A stretch of 36,464 bases of DNA from Actinomycetes bacterium (GCA_024225275.1 JAAEMS010000086.1:1-36464); one strand, 5' to 3'. Counted from the stretch's first letter, positions 14,675 through 23,011 are shown. Program-made: numbers and translations. The notes: generated by a model from the letters alone, not told the origin.

Positions 14675-14748
14675 TGGGCCGTGAGGGAATCGAACCCCCG
14701 ACCCCCTGCGCGTCATGCAGGTGCTCTAGCCATCTGAGCTAACGGCCC
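14675..14748 (-). tRNA. tRNA-Val (GAC)
   Basis: 74 nt, read on the minus strand. The acceptor stem GGGCCGT/ACGGCCC has discriminator A. The D arm is TAGCTCAGATGGCTAGAGC. The anticodon stem CCTGC/GCAGG encloses loop ATGACGC with anticodon GAC, and the T arm has GGTTCGATTCC. The 3' CCA is not encoded. Confidence 0.95.
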
Positions 14749-14800
14749 GTGAGGCGATTGATCGTAGCAGTCCGGCTCGGGGATTGACTCCTCAGAACCG

Positions 14801-14834
14801 GAAGATGCCGCCGACCGGGGTCGACGGCATCTTC
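14801..14834. terminator. 10-bp hairpin between the two tRNA genes
   Basis: GAAGATGCCG (14801-14810) and CGGCATCTTC (14825-14834) form a perfect 10-bp stem just downstream of tRNA-Cys on the minus strand. It probably terminates or defines processing of tRNA-Cys. No U-tract follows. Confidence 0.6.
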
Positions 14835-14840
14835 TCTGTG

Positions 14841-14915
14841 AGCGCCGGGCGGGATTTGAACCCGCGACTGTACGGCTTTGCAGGCCGCTCCCTTGGGCCG
14901 CTCGGGCACCGGCGC
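14841..14915 (-). tRNA. tRNA-Cys (GCA)
   Basis: 75 nt on the minus strand. Acceptor stem GCGCCGG/CCGGCGC with discriminator T(U). Anticodon loop CTGCAAA gives anticodon GCA, and the T arm contains GGTTCAAATCC. CCA is not encoded. The gene and tRNA-Val point the same way, 92 nt apart. Confidence 0.95.
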
Positions 14916-14993
14916 AGGGTTCCACGAGTGTAGCTTCCACCAGACCGGCTCCGGTCCCCGATTACCCGGAGCGACCTCACTACGATCGCTTCG

Positions 14994-15758
14994 GTGATCG
15001 ACGCCCTTGGTGCTCCCCAGTCCGTATTGCTCCTCGGGGGCACCTCCGAGATCGGTCTGGCCATCGTCGACCGGTTCGTCGAAACCCGTCGGCTCCACAC
15101 TGTGATTCTGGCCAGCCGCGACCCCGACCGGTCGGCCACTGACGCCCAACGGCTGCGGGACGCCGGGGTCTCGGCGGTCGAGATCGTCGAGTTCGACAGC
15201 GCCGAGGTCGGCGAGCATCGCTCCATGGTCGAAGAAGTATGGGCCCGTCACGACGACATCGACGTCACCGTCCTGGCCTTCGGAGTCCTGGGCGACCAAG
15301 CCAACTTCGAGGCCGACCCCGAGGGGGCGGCCGACGCGGCCATCGTCAACTACGCCGGTGCCGTCTCGGTCGGGCTCCTGGTGGCCAATCGGCTGAGGGC
15401 CCAGGGCCACGGTCGGCTGGTGGTTCTCAGCTCGGTGGCCGGTGAGCGGGCCCGGAAATCCAACTTCGTCTACGGCTCCACCAAGGCCGGTCTCGATGCC
15501 TTCGCGGTGGGTCTCGGCGACTCCCTGGTCGGATCGGGGGCCAAGGTCCACGTGGTGCGCCCCGGCTTCGTGAAAGGTCGGATGACCGACCATCTCGAAG
15601 AAGCCCCCATGGCCACCACCCCCAGAGCCGTGGCCGAAGCGGTGGCCGCGGCGATCGCGTCCGGCAAGGAAGAGGTGTGGGTGCCCGGGCCGCTGCGATT
15701 CGTGATGAGCGGACTCCGGCATCTGCCGCGCGCCATGTTCCGCCGCCTCCCCATCTGA
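14994..15758 (+). CDS. dprE2: SDR reductase, DprE2-like
   Basis: 254-aa short-chain dehydrogenase resembling DprE2, which reduces decaprenylphospho-2-keto-ribose to the arabinose donor for cell-wall arabinan in mycobacteria. NAD(P) motif GGTSEIG is at 15-21; catalytic Ser147, Tyr160 and Lys164 (YGSTKAG). The N-terminus ('GAPQSVLLLGGTSEIGLAI') and 'VVRPGFVKGRMT' follow DprE2 rather than generic SDRs. The partner DprE1 is not in the window, so function as DprE2 is a family-level inference. Start is GTG 14994; no strong ribosome-binding site is visible. Confidence 0.8.
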   Translation: MIDALGAPQSVLLLGGTSEIGLAIVDRFVETRRLHTVILASRDPDRSATDAQRLRDAGVSAVEIVEFDSAEVGEHRSMVEEVWARHDDIDVTVLAFGVLGDQANFEADPEGAADAAIVNYAGAVSVGLLVANRLRAQGHGRLVVLSSVAGERARKSNFVYGSTKAGLDAFAVGLGDSLVGSGAKVHVVRPGFVKGRMTDHLEEAPMATTPRAVAEAVAAAIASGKEEVWVPGPLRFVMSGLRHLPRAMFRRLPI

Positions 15759-15804
15759 CCTGCCCGGTACCCCGTGGGCGGCGGGCCCCCTCCACAGTCA
15801 CGGG

Positions 15805-15981
15805 GTGGCCGTCAACTCGTGCCCGGTTCACGGCTTCACCACCGAGATGGGCGACCGGTCCTGTCGCTCCTGTGGCCCCACCCTGGCCGATCCCGGGTTC
15901 TCGACCCCTTCCTTGGTCGTCGACGCCCACCGACGACCGCTCCCTCATCGTGGCCAGCCGCTGACCCCGTTCACCGACTGA
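15805..15981 (+). CDS. Putative 58-residue zinc-ribbon protein
   Basis: Short ORF from GTG 15805 to TGA 15981, too short for most gene callers. It begins VAVNSCPVHGFTTE and continues GDRSCRSCGPTLAD, giving a Cys-x2-His and Cys-x2-Cys pair 15 residues apart, a typical small zinc ribbon. The C-terminus is polar. It fills the otherwise empty space after the DprE2-like gene, and its end overlaps the convergent dioxygenase gene by 11 nt. No ribosome-binding site is evident, so translation is uncertain. Confidence 0.5.
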   Translation: MAVNSCPVHGFTTEMGDRSCRSCGPTLADPGFSTPSLVVDAHRRPLPHRGQPLTPFTD

Positions 15982-17065
15982 CCACGCGGGCCGTCGACTC
16001 GAGGTCCTCGCGGTTCAGGTAGCAGCCCCAGAACCGGCGACGGCCGGTATAGGCCCGGCGCGCGTGGAGGACCCGCCAGTTGTCGATGAGCAGGGCCTGA
16101 CCCGGCTCGAGCCCGGTCTCGATCCAGTGAGACTCGTCGGCGGCGAGCTCCAGGGCCAGTTGCCAGGCCTCATAGAAGCTCCTCAGCTGGGCGGGTGGGA
16201 GCAGGAAGCCTTCACGGTCGTAGTTGTTGAGGCTGACCTGCACGAATCGGCCCTGATCGTCGAGGCGGAAAGCGGGTCGCTCAGCCAACAGGTCAACGCC
16301 CTCGTCGACGTACCGTCCGGGCACGACCACCGACGACAGCATGTCGGCGGCACCGGCGTCCGCCTCACCCAGCCGTTCCCACAGGCCCAGACCGTCGACC
16401 ACGATGCTCTCGCCGCCGGTGCCATCACGTTCGGCGCAGACGAAGAGCTGGTAGCCGGGGGCGTCGTGGTTGTAGGTCGAGTCGGTGTGGGGCCCGATGA
16501 AGGCGGTGCCGTAGGCAGTGTCGGCGTGGCCGGTCACGTCGGCCGCCAGCTCCCACACATCGCCGAAGATCGTGCGCCGCGCGTACCCGAGTCGATCGGC
16601 TATCTGCTGGGCCCCGTCCTCGGTGGGGGGCACCCGGTCGATGAGTCCGAAGCCGAGGCGGTGCAGATCATCGAGCCAACCAGCCAGGACCTGACCGTCA
16701 GCCATGAGAGTGGCGCAGTCAGCGGGTTCCGGAAGATCGAGATCGCCCGACCACACCGTCCTCGGGGCCGGGTCGCGGCCAAGGGCGGCCAGCCACGCTC
16801 CATCGAGCACGGTGTCGGGGCCGCCGTCAGACCAGGAGACGGTCAGATGGGACCCGTTGGGGGCGAGCTCGACCCGACCCGCCCCGAGGTCCAGATCAAG
16901 GGTGGCGGTGTCGACCCGACGCTGGAGGGTCTCAGGGTCACGGGAATCCTCATCGTGGCCGTGATCGCGCACCCAGAACCAGGGCAGCTCCAGAACCCGG
17001 CCATCGGTGAGCGTGACCTGCACATAGTTGGCTTCGGCCACAGCCTCGTTGAGAGGTCCAGTCAT
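15971..17065 (-). CDS. Trimethyllysine/gamma-butyrobetaine-type Fe(II)/2-oxoglutarate dioxygenase
   Basis: 364-aa oxygenase of the TauD-fold BBOX/TMLH group, which hydroxylates trimethylammonium amino acids on the route to carnitine. Iron ligands are His193, Asp195 (IGPHTDSTY) and His334 (NWRVLHARR). 'DNWRVLH.R..YTGRR...GCYLNRED' is close to trimethyllysine dioxygenase. The N-terminal domain that binds zinc in human BBOX is present (LPWFWVRDHGHDEDSRDP), but its cysteines are replaced. ATG 17065 starts the conserved part. Divergent from an acyl-CoA dehydrogenase 79 nt away, suggesting a shared regulatory region. Exact substrate unknown. Confidence 0.83.
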   Translation of the reverse strand: MTGPLNEAVAEANYVQVTLTDGRVLELPWFWVRDHGHDEDSRDPETLQRRVDTATLDLDLGAGRVELAPNGSHLTVSWSDGGPDTVLDGAWLAALGRDPAPRTVWSGDLDLPEPADCATLMADGQVLAGWLDDLHRLGFGLIDRVPPTEDGAQQIADRLGYARRTIFGDVWELAADVTGHADTAYGTAFIGPHTDSTYNHDAPGYQLFVCAERDGTGGESIVVDGLGLWERLGEADAGAADMLSSVVVPGRYVDEGVDLLAERPAFRLDDQGRFVQVSLNNYDREGFLLPPAQLRSFYEAWQLALELAADESHWIETGLEPGQALLIDNWRVLHARRAYTGRRRFWGCYLNREDLESTARVVSR

Positions 17066-17144
17066 GACCCGAGTATCCCCCAGTGTCCCCGGCCTCCACC
17101 AGCCCGCGCGACAATGGTCCCGTCCGACCACGAAAGGGGACACC

Positions 17145-18395
17145 GTGGACCCGCACTACAACACCGAGGCCGAGGCCTACCGCGAGACCATCAAGGCCTT
17201 CCTGGCTGCCAAGCTGCCCGACGACTGGACCGGCATGGGGCACTTCGACCCCGAAGAGCGTCGGGCGTTCATCGCCGAGTGGCGCCAGACCCTGTTCGAG
17301 AACAACCTGCTAGCCGTGGCCTGGCCCACCGAGTACGGGGGGGCAGGGCTCTCCCTGGTCGAACGCACGATCATCGCCGAGGAGTTCGCCAAGGCCGGCG
17401 TGCCCCAGGGCAACGACAACGACGGCTTCTCGATCGGCATGATCGGTCACACCCTCATCGAATGGGGCACCGACGAACAGAAGAAGGAGTTCCTGCCCAA
17501 GATCATCAATGGTGAACAAATCTGGTGCCAGGGCTACAGCGAGCCCAACTCGGGCTCCGACCTCGCCTCACTGGCCACCAAGGCCGAGCTCGACGGCGAC
17601 GAGTGGAGCATCAACGGCCAGAAGATCTGGACCAGCCAAGGGCACAGCGCCAACTGGATATTCGTCCTGTGTCGCACCGACCCCGACGTCCGAAAGCAGG
17701 CCGGCATCTCATTCCTGCTGTGCCCCATGGACCAGCCGGGGGTCGACGTCCGCCCCATCGTCAACGCCTCAGGTCACCACGACTTCAACGAGGTCTTCTT
17801 CACCGACGCCAGGACCCACAAGGACAATGTTGTCGGCGAAGTCCACAACGGCTGGGCGGTGGCCAACACCCTCCTGGGCTATGAGCGGGGTGATGGTGCC
17901 ACCGTGGCCGGCATCCGGTACGGCGAGGAGCTGGATCGCTTGAGGGCGGTGGCCAAGGCCAAGGGCCGTAACGAGGACCCCTCGATCCGCCAGCGGCTGG
18001 CCTGGTGCTACTCCCAGGTCGAGGTCATGCGCTACCAGGGCCTGCGCATGATCACCGATGCTGTGCGGGGCTACCAACAGGGCCCCGAGTCTTCGCTGGC
18101 CAAGCTCATCTCCTCGGAGTACCACCAAGTGGTCACCATCCTGGCTCTCGACATCATCGGCGCAGAGGCCACCGCCCCGTCGGGCCGCGATTCGGCCACT
18201 GGTGTGGGGTTCGACGACGTCGGCTCGCCCTACTCGTCCCAGTCGTGGGTCACCGCCTTCATCGGCGCCCGGCCGGGCAGCATCTATAGCGGCTCGAACG
18301 AGATCCAGCGCAACATCGTCGGCGAGCGAGTGCTGGGCCTCCCCCGCGAACCCCGCAACGACGAGGGCCCCTGGAAGGACCTGGTGCGGTCGTGA
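17145..18395 (+). CDS. Acyl-CoA dehydrogenase (FadE type)
   Basis: 416-aa flavoprotein that introduces the alpha-beta double bond in acyl-CoA. Motifs include 'WPTEYGGAG', the FAD-contact segment 'CQGYSEPNSGSDLASL', 'WTSQGHSANW' and the C-terminal 'IYSGSNEIQRNIVGERVLGLP'. The MCAD-type catalytic Glu position reads Ser (SGSNE), so catalysis would rely on another Glu, such as that in GYERGD at the isovaleryl-type position, or on the partner subunit. GTG 17145 has AAAGGGG 5 nt upstream. A second 416-aa paralogue lies downstream after an SDR, the layout of actinobacterial heteromeric FadE pairs. Confidence 0.9.
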   Translation: MDPHYNTEAEAYRETIKAFLAAKLPDDWTGMGHFDPEERRAFIAEWRQTLFENNLLAVAWPTEYGGAGLSLVERTIIAEEFAKAGVPQGNDNDGFSIGMIGHTLIEWGTDEQKKEFLPKIINGEQIWCQGYSEPNSGSDLASLATKAELDGDEWSINGQKIWTSQGHSANWIFVLCRTDPDVRKQAGISFLLCPMDQPGVDVRPIVNASGHHDFNEVFFTDARTHKDNVVGEVHNGWAVANTLLGYERGDGATVAGIRYGEELDRLRAVAKAKGRNEDPSIRQRLAWCYSQVEVMRYQGLRMITDAVRGYQQGPESSLAKLISSEYHQVVTILALDIIGAEATAPSGRDSATGVGFDDVGSPYSSQSWVTAFIGARPGSIYSGSNEIQRNIVGERVLGLPREPRNDEGPWKDLVRS

Positions 18396-18441
18396 CCACA
18401 GGCCGAGGACAAGAACAGCAGGACCTGGTGCGCTCGTGACC
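18376..18441 (+). repeat. 22-bp direct repeat across the dehydrogenase/SDR junction
   Basis: The sequence at 18376-18397 (AGGACCTGGTGCGGTCGTGA plus CC) recurs at 18420-18441 with one mismatch, a 44-bp period. The first copy ends the dehydrogenase and the second contains the SDR start. Removing 44 bp would recreate the same C-terminus and a GTGA stop/start overlap. Confidence 0.85.
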
Positions 18442-19284
18442 GGTCGGCTGGCGGGGAAGGTGGCGCTGGTCACCGGGGCCAGTCGCGGCATCGGGGCCGA
18501 GACGGCCCGCCGGTTCGCGGCCGAGGGTGCTTCGGTGGCGGTATCGGCCCGCACCGTCGAGGCCGCACAGAGCCAGTTCGAGGGCACGATCGTCGAGACC
18601 GTGCAGGACATCGTGGACGCCGGCGGGGTCGCTGAGGCGTTCGCCGCCGACCTCTCGAAACCGGCCGACCGAACCTCGCTGGTCGAGGCCGTGACTGAAC
18701 GGTTCGGCCCCACCGACGTGCTGGTCAACAACGCCGCCGTCACCTGGTTCGACCCCGTCCTGGACTTCCAGGAGAAGCACTGGCGGCTCATGTTCGAGGT
18801 CCAGGTCCGGGCCCCGTTCGAGCTGAGTCAACTGGTGCTGGCGTCGATGATCGAGCGGGGCGGCGGGGCCATCGTGAACATCTCATCGAAGGCCGGCCTC
18901 CACCCGGACGGTCCGCCCTTCCCCGAACGAGCCGGCGGCTCTGCGGTCTACGGCATGGTCAAGGCCGCCCTCGAGCGCTTCACCACCGGCCTGGCGGCCG
19001 AGGTCAGCCGGCATGGCATCTCGGTCAACGCCCTCTCCCCCACCAGCATTGTCGCCACGCCCGGAGTGGTGCACCACCAGTTGATCACCCCGGACCGGGA
19101 GCACTTGATCGAGCCTGAGTCGGTCATGGCCGCGGCAGCCCTGGAGCTGGCCGCTGGCGATCCTGGCGTGCTGACCGGCAGAATCGCGTACAGCCAACAA
19201 CTCCTCGCCGAGTTGGGAGTCGGGCCCGAACCCGATGCCGCCCTGCTCGTCGACCCCCATGCCCGCTACCAGTTTCGAGGTTGA
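18436..19284 (+). CDS. Short-chain dehydrogenase/reductase
   Basis: 282-aa NAD(P)-dependent SDR. Cofactor motif TGASRGIG is at 13-20, NNA follows in VLVNNAAVTWF, the serine is in VNISSKAG, and the active-site pair is Tyr172/Lys176 (YGMVK). The extended C-terminus after 'VNALSPTSIVATPG' is usual for the 3-hydroxyacyl-CoA- or steroid-type SDRs found in FadE clusters. GTG 18436 lies inside the second copy of a 22-bp junction repeat. Seven nucleotides separate it from the next acyl-CoA dehydrogenase. Likely role: hydroxyacyl- or keto-intermediate oxidation in the same catabolic pathway; substrate unknown. Confidence 0.87.
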   Translation: MTGRLAGKVALVTGASRGIGAETARRFAAEGASVAVSARTVEAAQSQFEGTIVETVQDIVDAGGVAEAFAADLSKPADRTSLVEAVTERFGPTDVLVNNAAVTWFDPVLDFQEKHWRLMFEVQVRAPFELSQLVLASMIERGGGAIVNISSKAGLHPDGPPFPERAGGSAVYGMVKAALERFTTGLAAEVSRHGISVNALSPTSIVATPGVVHHQLITPDREHLIEPESVMAAAALELAAGDPGVLTGRIAYSQQLLAELGVGPEPDAALLVDPHARYQFRG

Positions 19285-19290
19285 CCCCCC

Positions 19291-20541
19291 ATGGCCGACG
19301 ACCTACCCACCGTTGAAGAAGTAGTCGCCGAGGTCGAGGCCTGGGTCGACCAGAGTTGGGATCCGGAGATCACGGTTCGCGAGTGGTGGCGACGCATGGC
19401 TGATGCCCGCCTCACCAGCCCCACCCTGCCCGAGGGGGTCGGTGGCCGGGGCTGGCCCCGCTCACTCGCCGCCGCGGTGGGCCGCACCCTGGGCTCGAAG
19501 CGGGTGGTGAGTGGTCCCGGTGGGCTCGGCATGCTGCTGGCCGCCCCCACGATCTCCGACCACGGCACCTCCGAACAGCACCACCAGTGGATGCCCGGAA
19601 TCATGGACGGAACCGAGAGCTGGTGCCAGCTGTTCTCCGAGCCCAACGCCGGCAGCGACCTGGCCTCACTCCAGTGTCGGGCCGAGCGTGACGGCGACGA
19701 GTGGGTCATCTCCGGCCAGAAAGTGTGGACCAGCAACGGCCAAGAGGCCGACTGGGGCATGCTCATCGCCCGTACCGACCCCGATGCCCCCAAGCACCGC
19801 GGCATCTCGTACTTCGGCTTCTCGATGGACCAGCCCGGCGTCGAGGTCCGGCCCCTCACCGAGATGACCGGTCGGGCCCTGTTCAACGAGGTCTTCATCG
19901 ACGAGGCCCGAGTCCCCCACACCAACCTCATCGGCGATCTCAACGATGGCTGGCGGGTGGCCAACACCACCCTCGCTTACGAGCGAGCCGGTATCGGTGG
20001 TGGCGAAGGCGGAGGCTACGGCTCAGCGGCCCCTGGCAACAAGGTTGGCCACCTCGAACAGCCGGTCGGCGAGTTCCTGGGTCGCCGGCCCGGTATCTCA
20101 GCTGGGGCCGTCGGTCGACGGGTGTCGGGCCTGATCAATGACATCGCCAAGGAGAAGGGCCTCGCCTCCGACCCCGTTGTCCGCCAGGACCTGGCCCAGT
20201 TCCACACCTACCTCCAGCTGGTGCAGATGAACATGCTGCGCCAGAAGGCCGGGGGCCAGCGCACCGGAGCCGAGGGAAACCTGGCCAAGCTCCACAACAC
20301 CCGCATCCTGCACCTCACGCGCCACCTGGTGGGCACCGTGCTGGGTCCCGACGCCCAGCTCTTCGGCAAGGGCTCGGTCACCGACAGCGTGCTGCAGGAG
20401 ATGATCCTGTTCTCTCCCGCCCCTTCGATCTACGGCGGATCCGACGAGATCCAGCGCAACGTCATCGGTGAGCGGGCCCTGGGCCTACCCAAGGAGCCCG
20501 GTCCGTCGAAGGACACCCCGTTCAAGGACCTCCTCAAGTAG
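19291..20541 (+). CDS. Acyl-CoA dehydrogenase (FadE type), second paralogue
   Basis: 416 aa, paralogue of the dehydrogenase two genes upstream. It shares 'QLFSEPNAGSDLASLQ', 'KVWTSNGQEADWGMLIARTDP' and C-terminal 'IYGGSDEIQRNVIGERALGLP'. The MCAD catalytic position is Gly (GGSDE), and a Glu occurs in AYERAG. It carries a Gly-rich insertion (GGGEGGGYGSAAPGNK) after that Glu that the first copy lacks. The two may form an alpha2beta2 enzyme, as known for mycobacterial FadE pairs acting on bulky or branched acyl-CoAs; this is inference from order and length. Confidence 0.9.
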   Translation: MADDLPTVEEVVAEVEAWVDQSWDPEITVREWWRRMADARLTSPTLPEGVGGRGWPRSLAAAVGRTLGSKRVVSGPGGLGMLLAAPTISDHGTSEQHHQWMPGIMDGTESWCQLFSEPNAGSDLASLQCRAERDGDEWVISGQKVWTSNGQEADWGMLIARTDPDAPKHRGISYFGFSMDQPGVEVRPLTEMTGRALFNEVFIDEARVPHTNLIGDLNDGWRVANTTLAYERAGIGGGEGGGYGSAAPGNKVGHLEQPVGEFLGRRPGISAGAVGRRVSGLINDIAKEKGLASDPVVRQDLAQFHTYLQLVQMNMLRQKAGGQRTGAEGNLAKLHNTRILHLTRHLVGTVLGPDAQLFGKGSVTDSVLQEMILFSPAPSIYGGSDEIQRNVIGERALGLPKEPGPSKDTPFKDLLK

Positions 20542-20570
20542 CCGGCGTTCTCGAGCAACAAGGCAACCCC

Positions 20571-22091
20571 GTGGCCCGACCAGCCGCCGTGCGACTCCAC
20601 GCCGACGACGACGTCGTCATCGTCACCAGCGAGCTGGACCCAGCCACCGACATCGGCTCCGAGGGAGTCATCACCGCCACGGTGATCCCATCGGGCCACA
20701 AGCTTGCCACCCGGGCAGTGGCCAAGGGCCAGCCGGTGCGCCGCTACGGCCAGATCATCGGGTTCGCCACCGCGCCCATCGAGCCCGGCGACCACGTCCA
20801 TACCCACAACCTCGCGTTCAGCGCCTACGACCGCGATCACGACCCCGGCGCCGACTCCCACCTGACCCTGAAGGTGCCGGCCGAGGCTCAGGCCACCTTC
20901 GATGGCTATCTGCGGTCCGGTGGGCGGGTCGGCACCCGCAACTACGTCGGCGTCATCACCACGGTGAATTGCTCGGCCACACCGGCCAGCCTGGTCACCC
21001 GCAACTTCCCGGCCGACGAGTTGGCCCAGTACGAGAACATCGACGGGCTGATTGCTCTGACCCACGGCACCGGCTGCGGCATGGCGGGGGCGGGGGCGGG
21101 CATGGATGCCTTGCAGCGAACCCTCTGGGGCTACGCAACCCACCCCAACTTTGCGGGGATTCTCATCATGGGCCTGGGCTGTGAGGCGGCCCAGATCAGC
21201 TTCCTCCTCGAAGCTTGGGGTGTCGAGCCGGGCCCCCACCTACGAACCATGACCATCCAGGACCTGGGCGGCACCCGACCCACCATCGACGAGGCCACCG
21301 CGATCATCCGTGAGATGCTGCCGACGGCGAACCAGGCCACCCGCTCCCCTGTCCCGGCTTCCGAGCTGACCCTGGCCCTCCAGTGCGGGGGCTCCGACGC
21401 CTGGTCGGGCATCACCGCCAACCCGGCCCTGGGCGTGGCGGTGGATCGACTGGTGGCCCATGGTGGCACCGCCATCCTGGCCGAAACTCCCGAGATCTAT
21501 GGCGCCGAACACCTCCTCACCCGGCGGGCGGTGTCCAGTCAGGTTGCCGACAAGCTGTTGGCCCGAATCGCCTGGTGGGAGGACTACGTGGCCCGCAACC
21601 ACGGCTCGATGGACAACAACCCGTCGCCCGGGAACAAGGCCGGTGGCCTCACCACCATCCTCGAGAAGTCACTGGGGGCGGTGGCCAAGGGCGGCACCAC
21701 CAATCTCGTCGAAGTGCTCGACTACGCCGAAGCGGCCCGCCAGAAGGGGTTCGTGTTCATGGACTCACCCGGCTACGACCCGGCATCGGTCACTGGCCAG
21801 GTCGCCAGCGGCGCCAACGTGATCTGCTTCACCACCGGCCGGGGCTCGTGCTTCGGGTTCAAGCCGGTCCCCAGCCTCAAACTGGCCACCACCAGCGAGA
21901 TGTTCCGCCACATGGAACAGGACATGGACCTCGACTGCGGTGGCATCCTCGACGGCCAGCCGGTCGAAGCTGTTGGCCAACGCATCTTCGAACTGGTGCT
22001 GGCCACAGCTTCCGGACGCCGATCGAAGAGTGAGCTGCTGGGCTTCGGTGACCTCGAGTTCACCCCGTGGCAGATCGGCGCGGTGATGTAG
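20571..22091 (+). CDS. Altronate/galactarate dehydratase family protein (UxaA-like)
   Basis: 506-aa enzyme of the UxaA/GarD family, which dehydrates sugar acids to 2-keto-3-deoxy acids. The N-terminal SAF domain (about 1-95; IGSEGVITATVIPSGHKLA) precedes the catalytic part with 'GGRVGTRNYVGVITTVNCSATPA', 'THGTGCGM', 'GLGCEAAQ', 'LQCGGSDAWSG', 'DNNPSPGNKAGGLTTILEKSLGA' and 'MDSPGYDPASVTGQVASGANVICFTTGRGS'. The metal-binding and active-site blocks of the family all appear intact. Start GTG 20571, 29 nt after the dehydrogenase stop, so probably in the same operon. The sugar-acid specificity is not readable. Confidence 0.9.
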   Translation: MARPAAVRLHADDDVVIVTSELDPATDIGSEGVITATVIPSGHKLATRAVAKGQPVRRYGQIIGFATAPIEPGDHVHTHNLAFSAYDRDHDPGADSHLTLKVPAEAQATFDGYLRSGGRVGTRNYVGVITTVNCSATPASLVTRNFPADELAQYENIDGLIALTHGTGCGMAGAGAGMDALQRTLWGYATHPNFAGILIMGLGCEAAQISFLLEAWGVEPGPHLRTMTIQDLGGTRPTIDEATAIIREMLPTANQATRSPVPASELTLALQCGGSDAWSGITANPALGVAVDRLVAHGGTAILAETPEIYGAEHLLTRRAVSSQVADKLLARIAWWEDYVARNHGSMDNNPSPGNKAGGLTTILEKSLGAVAKGGTTNLVEVLDYAEAARQKGFVFMDSPGYDPASVTGQVASGANVICFTTGRGSCFGFKPVPSLKLATTSEMFRHMEQDMDLDCGGILDGQPVEAVGQRIFELVLATASGRRSKSELLGFGDLEFTPWQIGAVM

Positions 22092-22095
22092 CCGC

Positions 22096-22122
22096 GTTGA
22101 GGGAACCCAGCGGACCCTCAAC
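22096..22122. terminator. Convergent hairpin between UxaA-like and HDOD genes
   Basis: GTTGAGGG (22096-22103) and CCCTCAAC (22115-22122) form a perfect 8-bp stem with an 11-nt loop. The right arm contains the HDOD stop codon. Probably a bidirectional terminator for the two converging genes. Confidence 0.6.
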
Positions 22123-23011
22123 CGGGCGTGGCGAGACCGAGGTCGATCATCGACCGCTCGACCTCGGCTCGGATCCCCGGGATCAGCATGGCCAGAGGCT
22201 CGAGCTCGACCAGTTCCTCGGGCCAATCCCGACTCTCGGCCACCGCCCCGAGGACCGGCACGATCTCGGGAGGATGGGCATCAACGGGTAGGTCGCTGAT
22301 GGCCAAAGCCAAGACGTCACTGACCTGAACCAGGGCGGCGAGGGTGAACTCGATGTCGCCGACCCGGCGCAGCAGGCTCAACGGGATGTGGTGAAGGCGG
22401 ATCACGGTGGAGAGGATCTCGGGCAGGCCCATCTGTTTGGCTGCCAGCAGACCCAGCTCGACATGGTCGAATCCCCAGGCCTCGCGCTCAGCGTGGATGA
22501 GGCTCTCGGGCGAATCGAGGTGGGTCCCATCGACCAGGCCGAACTCGTCGGGCGAGTCGTCGAACATCACGAACCGGCCGATGTCGTGGAGCAGACCGCA
22601 GAGATAGGCAGCCTCGGAGTCCGCGTCCTTGAAGACGGTCCAACCGGCCAGAGCCCGGGCCAATCCGGCGACCTCGAGGGCGTGGGACCATAGGTGTCGG
22701 TGGGTCGGCTCGTTCGGGACGAACGACTCCCGCACGGTCACTTCGGTGACCATCTCGAGCACATGGTTGGCCCCCATCCGGGTGACCGCGTCGCCGAGAC
22801 GCAACACGGGCATCAGTGGCGCCGCATCGAGGCTGTTGACCGCGCTGATGATCTCCACCGCAAACGGCGGATCCTCGCGGGCCAGCCCTACGACGCGGTC
22901 GAAGAAGTCAGGGGATTCGGGATCGAGCGCGAGCATGCGCATCACCACGGTGGGCAACAGGGGTAGTTCACGAACCCGCTGAAGGATCGCTTCGGGGGAC
23001 GGACCCAACAT
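22118..23011 (-). CDS. HDOD domain protein
   Basis: 297-aa cytosolic signalling protein. The HDOD domain spans most of the sequence: 'LPLLPTVVMRMLALDPESPDFFDRVVGLAREDPPFAVEIISAVNS' at the N-terminus and an HD-type motif LLHDIGRFVMF in the middle, then 'WGFDHVELGLLAAKQMGLPE' and 'IRLHHIP'. Many HDOD proteins have lost the HD pair; here it is present, so phosphohydrolase activity is possible. No receiver or output domain is attached. HDOD proteins usually act in regulation of motility, stress or cyclic-nucleotide pathways. Neighbours do not narrow this. Confidence 0.88.
   Translation of the reverse strand: MLGPSPEAILQRVRELPLLPTVVMRMLALDPESPDFFDRVVGLAREDPPFAVEIISAVNSLDAAPLMPVLRLGDAVTRMGANHVLEMVTEVTVRESFVPNEPTHRHLWSHALEVAGLARALAGWTVFKDADSEAAYLCGLLHDIGRFVMFDDSPDEFGLVDGTHLDSPESLIHAEREAWGFDHVELGLLAAKQMGLPEILSTVIRLHHIPLSLLRRVGDIEFTLAALVQVSDVLALAISDLPVDAHPPEIVPVLGAVAESRDWPEELVELEPLAMLIPGIRAEVERSMIDLGLATPG

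Noticed and set aside
13478..14716. 412-codon open frame on the minus strand
   Set aside because: It lies antisense to the SnoaL-like and esterase genes and runs into tRNA-Val. Its composition (Gly/Arg/Val/His rich, no motif) is typical of a shadow frame in GC-rich DNA.
14739..15722. 327-codon open frame on the minus strand
   Set aside because: Antisense to the DprE2-like gene and passes through tRNA-Cys.
16064..17515. 483-codon open frame on the plus strand
   Set aside because: Antisense to the dioxygenase, which has clear catalytic motifs; this frame has none.
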